Below, piece by piece: positions 1-11,412 of a stretch of 64,000 nt of DNA. Below the pieces are notes generated by a model. That model did not search any database. It saw nothing but the letters and a program-made list of their open reading frames with translations, and was not told the origin of the DNA. The translations under genes and the position numbers were made by a program. The stretch spans positions 115,045,431 to 115,109,430 of the forward strand of contig CM051459.1 in NCBI GenBank assembly GCA_028095005.1, in the 5' to 3' direction. This DNA comes from Rhynchospora pubera. Lineage: Eukaryota; Streptophyta; Magnoliopsida; Poales; Cyperaceae. Every line of letters starts with the position of its first letter. Within the stretch, counting starts at the first letter, position 1.

Positions 1-273
1 AATTAATGAGGTTACATACTAAAAAGGCAAATATGAACAGAAATATCTTCTACATAACTATATATTTAGATAAAGGGTATATAAAATTAATTTGCTACGA
101 ATAAAAGAATCATTCAGTTAACTTGATACAGATATAAAATCATTCAATTATTCTCTACTAAATTGTTGGAAAGTTCGACTTAAAACTAATTTGACTACTC
201 AGAAAAATGTACTAGAACAATTTTTTTTCCGAAAAATAGTAATAAAGTTGTATAGGAGTAGACCGAACATAAT
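1..273. other. AT-rich intergenic DNA, no gene seen
   Basis: No open reading frame with protein-like composition is visible. The sequence is AT-rich and ends at a MITE. Confidence 0.5.
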
Positions 274-276
274 GAA

Positions 277-423
277 GCTTCCGTTTGGATTATTGGAAAG
301 AAATAAGAAGAAGAAAGAAGGGAAGAAAAAAAATTATAAACAATCCAAACTCTTCACAAAGTTACACACTTTCCAATACTTCTTCCCTTCTTCCCTTTTT
401 CCCACACCTATCCAAACGGAGCC
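277..423. mobile_element. Harbinger-like MITE, copy 1
   Basis: A 147-bp palindromic element. Its left end reads GCTTCCGTTTGG and its right end is the complement of GGCTCCGTTTGG. The 3-bp direct repeat GAA flanks it on both sides. The inner core TTATAAACAATCCAAACT, followed by TTCACAAAGTTACACACTT, recurs in four other places in this window. A 3-bp target duplication and G-rich ends suit a Tourist/PIF-Harbinger MITE, but the superfamily is inferred. Short ORFs across it are by-products of the palindrome. Confidence 0.65.
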
Positions 424-426
424 GAA

Positions 427-2298
427 GAAAATGCTCTGCTCTTTTATTTCATTGTCAGTCGGAAAATCAGTAATAAAAGAAAAATAACCAACTTTTCACT
501 TAATAACCCTTTCTCATATCTTCCATACGACCATATCCCACCTAGAGTTGAAAAAGAGATTTTTTTTTAAACCTCTGTTATCATTAATTTTATGTTATGT
601 TTTGCTTTTTGTGTACCAAGTATACCACCGGAATAGTATTCCCCTCCCTCTCTCTCTCTCTCTCCCCCCGCGTTTTATTATTTTTTTAATTAATAAATAA
701 TTTAAGTTGTATTAAAATTTGTACGTAACCTAATAAAAATCCATATATTGAATATAACTATTCTTGGTGGTTATTTGTCATTATCGTACTTATCGGTACA
801 AATTACCGTTTGACAAAATAGTTTACTTTTATCTTAATCTTTCTGACCAACCCAAAATATTTTTTCAAAGGCACAGACTTGTCATTTAACTATCAAATAT
901 CAGTCTTTTAGTTAGGTAGTGCGGCTGGTGCCTTTACTTTTCAGCCGCCAAATTAATCAAGAGCCGCCAATAAAAAAATCATCGGAGCGCATTTCTCACG
1001 GTCTTCTCGCTAGCAACGTGGCCTCATTCCATTGATTTTTTTTTTTTTTTTGAGATATAGAAAAATTGATGGTTGCATTTGATAAATAAAATGAAGGAGA
1101 TTCCGAGGGACACATCAACCGTTGGATTACATCGCACGATCCTCGATCAAATTAGCAGAGGTGCTCTTAAACGAATACTTTTGTTTTGGGATTTATATAC
1201 CCGATTAACTAATTAAGGCGCTGATTATATTTTTTTTAACATGGGATATCATTTCATTTCATTAGAATTTTTTTATCAAAATAAACAGATTTGATATCAT
1301 TTAACTAAAATTTCTATGTTATTAATCTAACGAAATAATTCTGAGAAATTAATTCCAATGAAATGAAATCACGCTCACTAATGAAAAATTGCCGATTTTG
1401 GATGTGTATGGCATGATGGTACCAGAAGGCAATATGCTCAATTATTGGTACGCCGATGTATATCAGTATATGGCAACAGAGGTGGCAATAATGGGGTAGG
1501 GCAAGGTATGCAGGCTTACGTGTGGGCCCCGAGTGGCATAGTCAGTCTCTGTTCTTCACCACATTGCTCATTCCTCTGACGTGTCGATTGGATGAGATGA
1601 TAGATATTGTGAGCACGGAATGACATTCTCTGCTTACTGCAGAGGGAAGTTTGGCATCACAATCTTCCGATCAATAATGGATGTTTCATGATTAATATCA
1701 GAACTATACGACCCATAAATTTTAACCGTCGAGATTATATCGAATGGTATGATGAAGGATACCGGTAGGTGAGTACTAGTAGTGGTTATGATTTTGTTTA
1801 TATGAGTAATTCTCTAAAATTCCGCAATTGATTTCATGATTAGTTGTCAGAGAGGCATAGGAAATTTTTACCTCATGATTCATGATTGTAGCGACTCTGT
1901 TAGTAAAAGCAATGAATCCAGTTTGAGATTTTATGAATGCTATAGTCACTATTTTCAAAGATATATTTGTTGTTGTGTTCACACCATTTTTATCTTGTAC
2001 AACTGTCTCAAATTCATTTTTCTTTTTACATTTGATTAATTGCTCAAAGGACCTCAAATTTTCATAAGTTTATTCCGAGCTGAAAATTTAATTCTCCTTC
2101 TCACATTATAATTTTAATAATTTTTAATGTCGGTTTGAAATTTCATTAAAGATGGAAAAAAATATTTATGTTTCAAAAATATTAGTTGTCGACTACATAT
2201 ATGCGTTCCTATAGTGAATGATTAAAAAAATAGATACTTAAAAAAGAACAATAACAAAAAAATAATACTAATTTTTATAGACGAAAAATTTTAGTTTT
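427..2298. other. Intergenic, no gene seen
   Basis: AT-rich DNA with a short CT-rich tract at about 645-667 and an A/T homopolymer at about 1037-1050. Short ORFs here have no recognisable domain or codon pattern. Confidence 0.5.
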
Positions 2299-2306
2299 AT
2301 ATGAAT

Positions 2307-2935
2307 CAAGCTTTTAAATTTCGGCGAAATAACGCCGTTTTTTCGGAAATTTCGGTATTTCGGACAAAAACGCACCACCGTTACGGTTTCAAACCCAAAA
2401 AATTCGTAACGCGTTATTTTCGAAAAAACGACGTTATTTCGGCGAAAATATTTCGTTTTTCGGTGAAAAAACGGAAATAATTTAATCATTTTGGTATTTG
2501 GTATTGTACTATTGTCGTATGGATTAGACTTTATCACTTTAGAGATTACTATTGTATTGTCGTATGAATTGTTGTTAAGTTGGATATTTGGATGTTAAGG
2601 ATTAATTAATTAGTATTGTACTATTGTCGTATTGTTGAGCTTTAGAGGAATTATTTGTTTTACTACCTATATTACTGGTAGGAAATAGAATGTGCAAGTT
2701 ACAAAGAGAAGATCCAGTACCAATCGTATATAGATTATAATTAGATTATTAGCACATTCAAAAAAATATAGAAGTTCGACTTGTAATATAGTATTTGACT
2801 ATTTGTATAATATGAGTTTGACACATATGTTCGTATATGCACACCGTTTTTTCGCCGTTTTTTCACCGAAATAACGCCGCACCGCTATATCAACTCCGGA
2901 CCGTCATACCGAAAAAAACGAAATTTAAAAGCTTG
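2307..2935. mobile_element. hAT-type non-autonomous element with 8-bp target duplication
   Basis: A 629-bp element bounded by the inverted repeats CAAGCTTTTAAATTTCG and CGAAATTTAAAAGCTTG. The 8-bp direct repeat ATATGAAT lies at 2299-2306 and 2936-2943. Inside are subterminal CG-containing motifs such as TTTCGGCGAAATAACGCCG and its complement near 2850-2930. An 8-bp duplication is the hAT signature. No transposase reading frame is present, so it must have been moved by an element elsewhere. Confidence 0.75.
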
Positions 2936-2943
2936 ATATGAAT

Positions 2944-5840
2944 ATACGGGATTTTTGTATAAAAAATATATATATATTTATTCATCTCGAATGCAAAATA
3001 ATAATAATAATGAAATTTATCAAATACAAGATTGGCTATATTATGAACAAGAACTTTGGTATCTTTGACGTGACTCGTACATGCATAAGGAATGATACCG
3101 GCCAAAATTATATTAATAAACTAAAACTCAAAATGACTCGTTCTACTTTTTGTATGATCCTCCTTTAATTTTAAATATTTTTCAAAATTAATTAATTCAT
3201 TTCGGAAAAAAAATTGCGTCAATTAATACTTCTGGATGTAAAGTTTTACATGATGTTTTGCTTTTAGTTTTCCAAATATATTAGTATCTTAATTTGCTTT
3301 GCAGAAAATTTAGGACAATTTGTATGAAGATGGTAGTTTTTCCTTTTTCTCTTTTCATTGTAAAAATGTAATAGTTTCCAATCTGTTGGTGCAAGGGCAC
3401 CCATTCTCAAAGCGTTGCAGAGGATAGTGGTTTCATTACAAACGTCCGATCTAATATCGACGATTAATTATGGATCATACAAGTCTGGGACACTACAGAG
3501 GATATTGATTCGTTGTTGCAAGTTGTTTGTTTGATTTGAGTATCTTCTTAATAATTAGATAAAAAAAAAACTAATAGCAAAATTCTTCCACTACTAAACA
3601 CAAACGAAACTTATATTTTTCATTAAAACGGAATGGTTAGCCAACGAAAGCAATGATTTAAAGATAGTGGTAGAAATTCCAGCAAAATTGTACCGGTATT
3701 TATTAATTTGGAGATTTGTTGGTGGAATGTGTCCCTAAGATTTGTGTTCTAACGAAAAGAACATATGGGTTAGAGCGGAAATAGTAGTACAAATATCGTG
3801 TTCAAAGACCAGTCAAAATTGTTGAAAGTCTAAAATATAATATAACATGAATAGTATATTATGACCTTTTCATTAATTTTTCTTATTATTATTGCTCATG
3901 AGACTGATGCTCTCTGCTCCGTAGCTTTTGAACGCATACGCCACTAGTTTGCTACCAATAATCAATTGTCACTCTCATGTCACAATAATTTATTTATGAA
4001 ATTCTCCGTTGTTTTTTTTTTTAAAGTTTATGTAATTTTTTTTCCGATGCTGATTCCGTATAATCAATATCTTTTCTAGCAGAGATAAGTATTAAAGAAT
4101 AAATTCATATCTTGTTAGGTACGTTACAATATACAATAGTTTTTTTTTTTCATTTTTTTTTGTATACGTTTCATTTTCTCCGCAAAGCTAAGATTTTCAG
4201 TCGTTATATTTTGTTTTCGCTCCGACAAAACCATGAAAACATTTTTTTCAGAAAACCCTTGGAACAAACGAAAGGATATTCAAAATGGGCGATTACAAAA
4301 TTGGGGTTGGCCTTTTTCTCGGATTCAGAAATAAAAAAGGGAATGTTGAACACAATGAATATGAGCCGAATAAATACTTCTTTAATTGGTTGATTAAAGA
4401 AAAAAAATCGAATTTGGTTGATTTGGTAGGAAGACTAATACTTTAATTATTTAGGAAGTTAAGAGGTACGGTTTGATAATAACTCCATAACTATTATTAC
4501 ACTTTTATTTGAATTAATTAACTTAAACCACTAGAAAATTTATTCAACTGTGTCTTTTAAGCAACAAATTAATTTATGACTTAAAAAATAATTAATTAAT
4601 TAGCCCTACAGTAAATATGCCTTTTGGATTAGAACTTATTAATTGAGTCATCGTAATCGTTGATTTAAATTTAATATTTGATTGATTTTATGTCAGTTTA
4701 GCCCTTTTTTTTTGGAATTTGCAAATCAGTACGTATTTCTTTTTCAAGTCCTCTGATTGAGCCTTCTCACAAAAACTTCATGTTCAACATAATACAGAAA
4801 GGGACTCGGAACATTTCCGTGCATCTGATGATTATTATCAACTTTTGTTTTATCAACAGGAAAATTTTTTCACATAATTAATGTGTGGATCCATGGAACA
4901 TAATAAAAAGAAATGCGACCAATTAATTAATTTAAACAAAGGGTAAAAAAAATTATTATTTTGTGTTTCTTCATCAGCATATTGATTTACAGATCACTTA
5001 AAAAATAATTGTCTTACAATAATTAAGCATGCATTTTTGGATTAAAACATGAAGTTTCATTCTGCATTGAGTCACCGAAACCGTTGATATATATGCATTT
5101 CGTATCTCATTTGATATGATGAAAAAGACAGACGGTTCTGTCTTTCTTCTTATTATTTTTTTTCTTAGAATTTGCAAATCAGTACGGTTCTGTTTTTTCT
5201 TCAATAGAAAAGTACACAGAGAGAGACTCAGAACATTTTCGTGCATATGCATGGTTCAACAAATTTGTTTTAGCAAAATGAAAAGACTCTCACATGCTTA
5301 ATTAACGTGTAAATTGTTGTCAAGTACAATGCGATGAATGGGAACCATATAACATAATCACAAGAAACGTGACCACAGAAATTGGTGGTTCATGGTTGTT
5401 CATTTCAACTGATAATACGATTTAAATGTGATACAAATCAAGAACACATCTAAATATCTGCTAAAAATAAAAAAATAAAAATAAGGAACACATCTAAATA
5501 ATCATGACCGATCAGATCCTATGTTCCGGATCTCTGACGAATTGACCTCAGAACTGCAAAAAGAGATAACATAGTTAAAAAGAAATTGAGCATGCAAAAA
5601 AAAAAAAAAAACTTGATTTTCGTTTTTATCATAGACACATTATTAGGACCATATGAATCTTTTTTTTTATTTGAATCACAAATATTTGGATCATTCAATT
5701 TTTTTTTATTTTTATTTTTTTATCTTTGTTCATTTGTTCTGTTATTTCATTGTGAGGTGGCTTTATTCTTTGCATGTAGAGAAAACGTGAACAATGGAAT
5801 ATTCCCCAAATGGCACCAAATCTTTGTGTCATTTCTTTAA
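2944..5840. other. Intergenic, no gene seen
   Basis: AT-rich DNA. There is a loose repeat between about 4545-4960 and 4965-5310: both have the TTTGCAAATCAGTACG word, an acid-rich ORF shadow and similar flanks. This suggests an old tandem duplication of about 450 bp. No coding region is supported. Confidence 0.4.
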
Positions 5841-7237
5841 CTAGCAGCAGTGCCCGCTCAATGTGCGGGCAATGTTTTGTTTGATATATTTCAGAAAAAT
5901 TAAAAAACTTTAGTATATATATATTTTATGTAAACTTTTTTTGTTCTTAAAGTATTACGCTACACATCATATAACAAATACTTTTATTATCAAATGAAAT
6001 CATAAATTTCCGAAGACACCTTCAGACGTATGAGTTAAAAAAAAATCTTGCTTAATTCATTATACAACATCAAACAATGAACACATGTTGTCAAAATGGA
6101 AAGACAAAAATGAAGAACCACATATAGAAAAGTAACGCACAAAAAATTAATGGCACACAGATCTTGATTCAAACACGGCAATTTATAGACAATAGAGACG
6201 AATATTAATGAAAAATTGCAGAAAAAAGTATGTATAATGTAGATGCTCCTATTTCTAGACCTAACATTTTAGCAATGAGACTCTTAGTTTCTTTTAGCAA
6301 TGAGGACTCTTCATACCCTGACAATAATGAGAAGTTATTCCAAAACGCAAAAAGAAGAAATATATCAACAAATTTCAAATAAACTACATGCATTCGTTGA
6401 GTATCGCATTTATTTATAACAAAAGAAGTCAAAACCTATTTTAATTATAGAAACAAAATTTACATTAGATGATTAAATTGCACAGTATCTTACAAAAAAA
6501 AAATTACATGGAAGATGCAATGAATAAAATTTACAGCTACGTCATGGGACAACTTACCAGCTTTGTGCTGATATCAACACCTATTACACAGTATCTTAAA
6601 AAAAACATATAAATTACAATGAAAATGCAATAAATGAAATTTACAGGTACATTATCTCATTCCTTGTCAGCTTTGTGCCGAGATCGACACCAATTATAAT
6701 ACACTTATCGACTGGTACCAGTTGGTACCAAACTTTTAGCATAACAAAGATTAATCTGTCAACCCATGCATTCATTAGTCACCATAATAACTAAATAAAT
6801 TAGGCAGATCTACCAAAGGTCTAAAGGTGTATCACAAATTGCAAAACATTTTTGTACCAGTGTGCTTTAAAAGCACTTCAAGAAATAATATAGCATTTTT
6901 TATGGTGTTAATAATTTATATATTATATAAAAAGGTAAAAGAGATATGACAAGCATAAATTTGTCAAATAATTCAAGGCAATAACTTTGCCAAAATTCCT
7001 CAATAAATTTTTTTCCTATTCCGATTTTAGAAACTGTTAATTACATAAAAAGGGATCAAATGTGGTGACTCATACTCATTATTTAACTTTGTGTTATATT
7101 TAAAAACACAAATTCCAAAAGAAAAAAGATCGTACACCATATTGATCAATGGTTTATAATGATGCTAACAAAATTGTTTGGACCCCTTTGTGTGAAAAAT
7201 GCTGACCTTGCTAAGGGTGCTTTATAAGTAGTAGAGA
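5841..7237 (-). mobile_element. Non-autonomous Helitron, complete
   Basis: Read on the minus strand, the element starts TCTCTACTACTTATAAAG at 7237 and ends CTAG at 5841. Just inside the 3' end is a GC-rich hairpin with 7-bp arms TGCCCGC (5851-5857) and GCGGGCA (5865-5871). The host dinucleotide is A before the 5' TC (base 7238) and T after the 3' CTAG (base 5840), as expected for Helitron insertion between A and T. There is no Rep/helicase gene. The interior holds a tandem repeat of about 115 bp. No terminal inverted repeats or target duplication are expected or seen. Confidence 0.82.
6471..6705. repeat. Tandem repeat of about 115 bp, two copies, inside the Helitron
   Basis: Two diverged units share CACAGTATCTTA, ATGCAATRAAT, AAATTTACAG and CAGCTTTGTGC in the same order. 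The first unit runs from about 6471 and the second from about 6590. Confidence 0.6.
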
Positions 7238-8531
7238 TAGAGATTTATAGTATTTATAGCTAAATAAAAAAACGAAATAAAAACTAAGAAAGAATAAATC
7301 TGATTCTATCTATATCTATATTTAAAATAATATAATACTTACTAACGTATAATTCATACAAAATCAAGATACTCAAATCTTTGTTCTAACAGTAAAATTA
7401 ATATTTGATTTTATAATCAGCATTTTCTATTCATCATTTCTTGGTGGATAATTTCGATAAATTTATGGAATGCAGTGATTTAATCTTGATATACAAAATG
7501 GCAGAAATTATATACGATACTCAAATCATATAGGAATGCAAATGAAAATAATAATAATAAGGAATTAAAATGATCACTCATATCACTTATAGAAATGAAA
7601 TGCACGTTTACATATCTTGTATATCTTATTATAATGTCAAAATAGGAACCGAATTTTTTTTTGTACGTGAGTGGGTCCCTTTGGAGTGGCCTAATATAGT
7701 GACATATGGTTCTACACGGAAACAAATTTGTCAAACATAAAACAAATCTTGATTATTCCCATCAATGTTTATACCGATTAATATCTTTCTTATTATGTTT
7801 GCCGATTATTAATGTTTATGTTTACCGATTATTAATGTACACGGAAAAAAATTTGTAATGTTTTTTACCGATTAATATTTGTCAAACATAAAACAAAATA
7901 GGAAATTATTCCCATCAATGTTTACCGATTAAGTGATATATAGATTTTTTTTTAATATTAATATCTTTCTTATTTCAACCAATTCAAATCGAGAGAGGCA
8001 TGTTATGGAAAAAAAAAGAGCATACAACTAAGAAGAGAAAACCATTCTTTGGTGAGGTGAGCCATTGACCTGGTACAACAGAGATGGGATTTGATACCGC
8101 ATCCTGAAAAGTCAAATGTTGTATTTCTCCGCATCTGAGATATATTAATTAATTAAAACACATAATAAACTAACTCATAAGTTTTCATTATCTTTCTATT
8201 TCTATTTATTACATATAATTTAAGTACCAAGACAATTGAAACAAAAAAAATCTAAAACAACTTCAACCAACAATAAAAACAAACAAACAAGATTAAAGCA
8301 GAAATGCTGAAAGCACGAACAAGCAGAAATGCCACGCCATTGTATGTAACTCTCTTCGTGTAAGTAATAGAATGTGTTCCGTTGTTGCTTTGAAAAGAGG
8401 TACGAACAAACTGCAGACGTGCTTTCTCAATAGAACTATAATATTATAATAAAAATTAAAACATAGAGAAAAACAAATTTTCATCCAAAGTTGACACTAA
8501 TCTCTACTACTCTCCATTTGATTGCATGTGT
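7238..8531. other. Unassigned DNA between Helitron ends
   Basis: AT-rich. From about 7760 to 7960 the phrase ACCGATTAATATTTGTCAAACATAAAACAAA and its variants occur several times, indicating local duplication. The left (3') end of the second Helitron should lie here or at 5841. No second hairpin followed by CTAG was found in this stretch. Confidence 0.4.
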
Positions 8532-8846
8532 TTTTCACCTGCTCTCCATTTGATTGCATGTGCTTTTCTGCTTGTTGGGCCCAGTAAGCATCTTCTTCCT
8601 CGAGCCACTCTAGTTCTTCAAAATCAAAATTACAATAAAAAGTTATACATTTTTTTTAACTATCAAGAATATCATATCAAATAATTAAAGTAACATATAT
8701 AGAAATTAACATAGGAATAGAGAAATAACATCTAACCTCTCCTGGTCAATTCCTCTCTAAGATCTTCGTAAAGGCTCCTCTCCAATTCTAGCAATTGGTC
8801 AATGCTCTTTGTTGCATACCCAATAGTTGACTCCATTTTATCCTGG
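8532..8846 (-). pseudogene. Captured exons of an unidentified acidic protein, copy 1
   Basis: On the minus strand two exon-like pieces read LELERSLYEDLREELTRR and, after a GT...AG gap, ELEWLEEEDAYWAQQAEKHM. The composition is acidic and helical, probably coiled coil. I do not recognise the parent gene. No start codon or continuous frame is present, so it is a fragment. A second copy lies at 9007-9346 in the same orientation. Confidence 0.45.
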
Positions 8847-9006
8847 CAAACCAGATCAGGACTGTAAGGCAGAAAGGCATTTGCATATGTACTATTGTGT
8901 GAATTTTTGAGCCATTCTTAGTAATTTGACAATGATTTACTACATTAGTATATATAAATATATATTTGGAGTTATGGGAGAGCCATGGGGAATGCTGATG
9001 GTTTGG

Positions 9007-9346
9007 TTTTCACCTGCTCTCCATTTGATTGCATGTGCTTTTCTGCTTGTTGGGCCTAGTAAGCATCTTCTTCCTCGAGCCACTCTAGTTCTTCAAAATC
9101 AAAATTACAATAAGAAGTTATATATTTTTTAACTATCAAGAAAATCATATCAAATAATTAAAGTAACATATACCAATTAACATAGGAATAGAGAAATAAG
9201 ATCTAACCTCTCCTGCGGCATTCCTCTCTAAGATCTTCGTAAAGGCGCCTCTCCAATTCCAGATCTTCGTAAAGGCGCCTCTCCAATTCCAGATCTTCCT
9301 CTATGCTCTCTGTTGCATGCCCAATAGTTGAGTCCATTTTATCCTG
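9007..9346 (-). pseudogene. Captured exons of the same unidentified protein, copy 2
   Basis: About 90% identical by eye to 8532-8846, so a direct duplication. This copy has gained a 30-bp tandem repeat (9231-9290) that adds repeated LELERRLYED units to the predicted peptide. The frame stays open on the minus strand to an ATG at 9655, but the added N-terminal part is low-complexity and hydrophobic and looks fortuitous. Parent gene not recognised. Confidence 0.45.
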
Positions 9347-10699
9347 GAGCCTGTCCATTTTATCCTGCGCAACAGTTGCTAGTATAATATAATATAAAAA
9401 GGATAAAGGAGGAGAAACAAAAAAATAGTGTACCAGTAAGCAATGGGATAGAAAAGAATTGGAATCGAAAATTGCTGCTACTTGCTGGTTGAGAATTGGA
9501 ATAGAAATAGTAGAAAAGAATTGGAATAGAAATAGTAGAAATAGCAAAATAGTGTACCAGTTGCTGTTACTTGCTGGCTCTTGTGCGAAAATTGAAAGTT
9601 GATTGTGTATAAAAAAGAATTGGGATCGAAATTGAGTGGTTCTGGTTCTGCTCAATGAATAAAATGTAAGGATGTATATAAAATGGCAAGGTATAATTGG
9701 AATATATATATTGTTATTTTAATGACTGATGAATATTAATGGCGATAACTTGCCATTCATTTTGTCTGCTATTTCGTGCATATCATTCAGTGCTGAATAT
9801 TTCCTCACATGCACTTTCATCTATTAATGGAACTTCTTGGTGGGTAAATTGAATACCAAAGAGAAAAAAGAAATAAATATATCAAGGTATTAATGAAATA
9901 AATTGTGATTTGATTATGATATAAAAATGGAAACAAATTATGGAACAATCTCCACTGTTATCTTTGGTAATTGCCCAGAAAGATTTATGCACAAAATCGA
10001 ATGTTTCACAATCTCCACTGTTATATTTGGTAATTGCTAAGATCACACATGTGTATACCAATTTATGAAGATTTTTCCATAGTAATTATGCTATTCTTTC
10101 AACTTAATGAAGCAGGTACATGTGGTCCTCAAATAAACTTTATCCCTATTGCTATGCACATGCATATGTTCTTCTGTTGCAAGTAGCTACCACAAGGGTA
10201 TCATACACATACATCAATTCTAATAACCATTTTACATATACTATTCCGACTTAATGTTAGAAGGCAACATTTGACATCTAAACAGATGCCATACATGGTA
10301 ATTTGAACTTTTTTTACAAGTCATGCATGCCTATTGGGTTCTAATGCAAGTAAATGATGATAAATGAAATACCAGAAAAGAACGGCTCAATTATAAGAAC
10401 CACACCAACAGTTGCATCGAGGTATTTCAACAGGAAATCCTGGATCATGCCGAACCACCAGTTCTCGTGGAGCACAATGCTCATGTGTTGAATTAGGGAC
10501 CTGAAACGTTGCTTGATGTGCGACGCCTCACGGTTTTCGCCTCCATAAAAGGCAACACTCTCTGCATGAGTGCGTAGCCGTGAGTGGAGTTGACGATACT
10601 CACCTTCAAGTTGTTGCTCCTTCGACATTAGCTTGCCGAATGCAGGAGAGAAGTTCCTTATTGCAGCCCCTGCTCTCAGTACATATGCCTGAGAAAGGG

Positions 10700-10702
<3 letters not shown>

Positions 10703-10730
<28 letters not shown>
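10703..10730. repeat. (GA)n microsatellite
   Basis: An uninterrupted GA dinucleotide run in the PXA1-fragment intron, just upstream of the exon acceptor at 10688 on the minus strand, where it forms a CT-rich tract. Confidence 0.9.
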
Positions 10731-10733
<3 letters not shown>

Positions 10734-11310
10734 AGAAGAAATAAATTGTCAAATGTATACACAAATGTTTGATTCTTGGCACCAGGAAATAGGAATTAGA
10801 CTATTCGGTCCATATAACTTCTGTGTTTACACCACCAACAATTTTTTTCTGATCAAGCTTGCAACTTGTTTACCTTCTCTCTTTTTTATTTTTTCCCCCT
10901 TTTACTTGTGTAGAGATCCCTCCATGCTTGGTTTAGTTTTACCTATCAATTAATCTTTAACTCTGTGGTATACAGTTATCTTTTATTTCTATGATGGAAT
11001 CTTCTAATTTCCAAAAGTTTTACTTCAATTTCCTCCAATATGCATTTGTCTTTTCAAACCAACATTGATCACTGATTGTTGCTAAAACCTACAGCTCAAT
11101 TAAATTAATGTGCATGCTGCATACCAGTATCCAAAGTACATATTTTGGACTTGCATATGAACAAAGACGCCAGGTGTATATAAGTCCATCGGTGACAGCT
11201 ATTAGATCATCCTGTATGACTTCACTGAGCTCAGTGCAAAATTTCGGGATGTCACTTGCAATCCTCTGTTCAGGATTGTTGATTCGATCGTCAACGTGTG
11301 ACATTTTGTA

Positions 11311-11412
11311 ATACACCATGTTCTGCCAAAAAGAGTAAAGAAACAAAAACATCATGTGATATTTTGTAAATAATATACCATGTTCTGCCAAAGAGGGTAA
11401 AGAAACAAAACC
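11311..11412. repeat. Imperfect tandem duplication of about 68 bp
   Basis: The words CCATGTTCTGCCAAA, GAGTAAAGAAACAAAA and TGATATTTTGTAA occur twice in direct order. The first copy overlaps the start of the third PXA1-fragment exon, so the acceptor site and exon start are duplicated. Confidence 0.65.

Noticed and set aside
8502..8516. TCTCTACTACTCTCC on the plus strand resembling a Helitron 5' end
   Set aside because: The similarity stops after about 11 bases, no matching 3' end follows on the plus strand, and it begins a local CTCTCCATTTG repeat.
9203..9655. 150-codon minus-strand frame as a real gene
   Set aside because: The N-terminal half is low-complexity hydrophobic read-through of intron-like DNA. 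Only the last part matches the duplicated exon, and the copy at 8532-8846 shows a splice site there.
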